Shown here piece by piece: positions 63,350-64,000 of a DNA stretch of 64,000 nucleotides. Both the position numbers and the translations under genes were made by a program. The notes beneath the pieces were generated by a model. That model did not search any database and was not told the DNA's origin. It worked only from the letters and a program-made list of their open reading frames with translations. This DNA comes from Streptomyces sp. NBC_01116 (GTDB taxonomy: Bacteria; Actinomycetota; Actinomycetes; Streptomycetales; Streptomycetaceae), in the NCBI RefSeq assembly GCF_041435495.1, contig NZ_CP108644.1:6495501-6559500 (forward strand), read 5' to 3'. How positions within the stretch are numbered: position 1 is the stretch's first letter; each line of letters begins with the position of its first letter.

Positions 63350-64000
63350 GCGACGCCGCCGTGACTGGAGTAGCCATGGAGTACCACCCGCAGCCCACGC
63401 CCGGCACGGCCCGCCCCTGGGCCTTCCCGGCGCCCGAGCGCGGCGCCCTGCCCAACGGGCTGACCGTGCTGCGCTGCCACCGCCCCGGCCAGCAGGTCGT
63501 CGCGGTGGAGATCTTCCTCGACGCGCCGCTGGAGGCCGAACCCGAGGGCCTGGACGGCGTGGCCACGATCATGTCGCGGGCGCTCTCCGAGGGCACCGAC
63601 AAGCACAGCGCCGAAGAGTACGCCGCCGAGCTGGAGCGCTGCGGCGCCACGCTCGACGCGCACGCCGACCACCCCGGCGTCCGGGTCTCCCTGGAGGTCC
63701 CGGCCTCCCGGCTGGCCAAGGCCCTCGGGCTGGTCGCCGAGGCGCTGCGCGCCCCGGCCTTCGACGGGAGCGAGATCGAGCGCCTCGTCGGCAACCGCCT
63801 CGACGAGATCCCGCACGAGCAGGCCAACCCGTCCCGGCGCGCCGCCAAGCAGCTCTCCAAGGAGCTGTTCCCGGCCGACGCCCGGATGTCCCGCCCGCGC
63901 CTGGGCACCGAGGAGACGGTCCGGCGGATCGACGAGAGGGCCGTGCGCGCCTTCTTCGACGCCCACGTCCGCCCGTCCACCGCGACGGCCGTGATCGTCG
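63346..64000 (+). CDS. M16-family peptidase, non-catalytic partner, 5' part (cut by window end)
   Basis: 218 complete codons are present from GTG 63346, overlapping the previous stop as GTGA, with GAGGGGG 7 bases upstream. The fold is M16-like (ALPNGLTVLRCHRPGQQVVAVEIF), but the position of HxxEH reads DGVATIMSRALSEGT, so zinc ligands are missing. It should be the substrate-binding partner of the preceding enzyme, forming a heterodimer. Its 3' end lies beyond the window. Confidence 0.9.
   Translation, partial: MSDAAVTGVAMEYHPQPTPGTARPWAFPAPERGALPNGLTVLRCHRPGQQVVAVEIFLDAPLEAEPEGLDGVATIMSRALSEGTDKHSAEEYAAELERCGATLDAHADHPGVRVSLEVPASRLAKALGLVAEALRAPAFDGSEIERLVGNRLDEIPHEQANPSRRAAKQLSKELFPADARMSRPRLGTEETVRRIDERAVRAFFDAHVRPSTATAVIV

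Overview
High-GC actinobacterial chromosomal DNA, almost certainly Streptomyces. Third codon positions are nearly all G or C, GTG and TTG starts are common, and several genes are Streptomyces hallmarks: hrdB, whiH, class II nrdJ with nrdR, a long N-terminal extension on LexA, and DUF4192 and DUF7455 proteins. The order dapF, rshA, hflX, siderophore operon, dinG, lexA, nrdR-nrdJ, recQ, whiH, hrdB, parE, parC is the order I recall for the core of the S. coelicolor chromosome (about SCO5793 to SCO5838); I could not check this by search.

Layout. Positions 1-5702: dapF tail, the ppGpp enzyme rshA, a secreted M1 aminopeptidase and the ribosome-rescue GTPase hflX, closed by a 21-bp-stem terminator facing a secreted serine protease. 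Positions 7425-13613: a four-gene NRPS-independent siderophore (NIS) operon (aminotransferase, IucA/IucC synthetase, GNAT, second synthetase). Positions 13620-20710: a DNA damage and dNTP block. dinG has a RecA-independent damage-type promoter, lexA has its own operator, and nrdR-nrdJ sits behind two NrdR boxes. Positions 20776-28357: small conserved housekeeping or stress genes (TerD, DUF4937-like, histidine phosphatase, ADP-ribosylglycohydrolase, membrane protein, rnhB, hypotheticals), several with leaderless-type starts.

Positions 28663-32333: a RecQ helicase fused to a phosphoribosyltransferase domain, then a DUF4192 gene. Between them is a 36-bp perfect palindrome made of two inverted perfect DnaA boxes. 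Positions 32334-39697 look accessory: a decayed patch, a small membrane protein, a stand-alone adenylate-forming ligase, and a surface-glycan locus. That locus has a UDP-GlcNAc 2-epimerase, an overlapping 55-residue LAATG microprotein, a processive membrane GT2, and a convergent polytopic membrane protein whose 3' end overlaps the GT2 gene.

Positions 39930-46922 return to the core: a NUDIX-type regulator, an ABC protein, the sporulation regulator whiH, the principal sigma factor hrdB, a trypsin-like protease and a DUF7455 protein. Positions 47369-64000: topoisomerase IV genes parE and parC flank a carboxylate-metabolism block. This holds a DUF485/SSF symporter pair, a CitAB-like two-component system, a LacI regulator, two divergent citrate synthase paralogues (one with a DNA-binding-type N-terminus) and a COG0523 GTPase. 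Two M16 peptidase genes, the second cut by the window end, close the region.

Most promising for follow-up: the DnaA-box palindrome, the glycan locus with its LAATG microprotein, the NIS operon lacking the usual decarboxylase, hydroxylase and iron box, and the HTH-fused citrate synthase with repeated operator-like sites. I saw no tRNA, rRNA, CRISPR array, insertion sequence or prophage.
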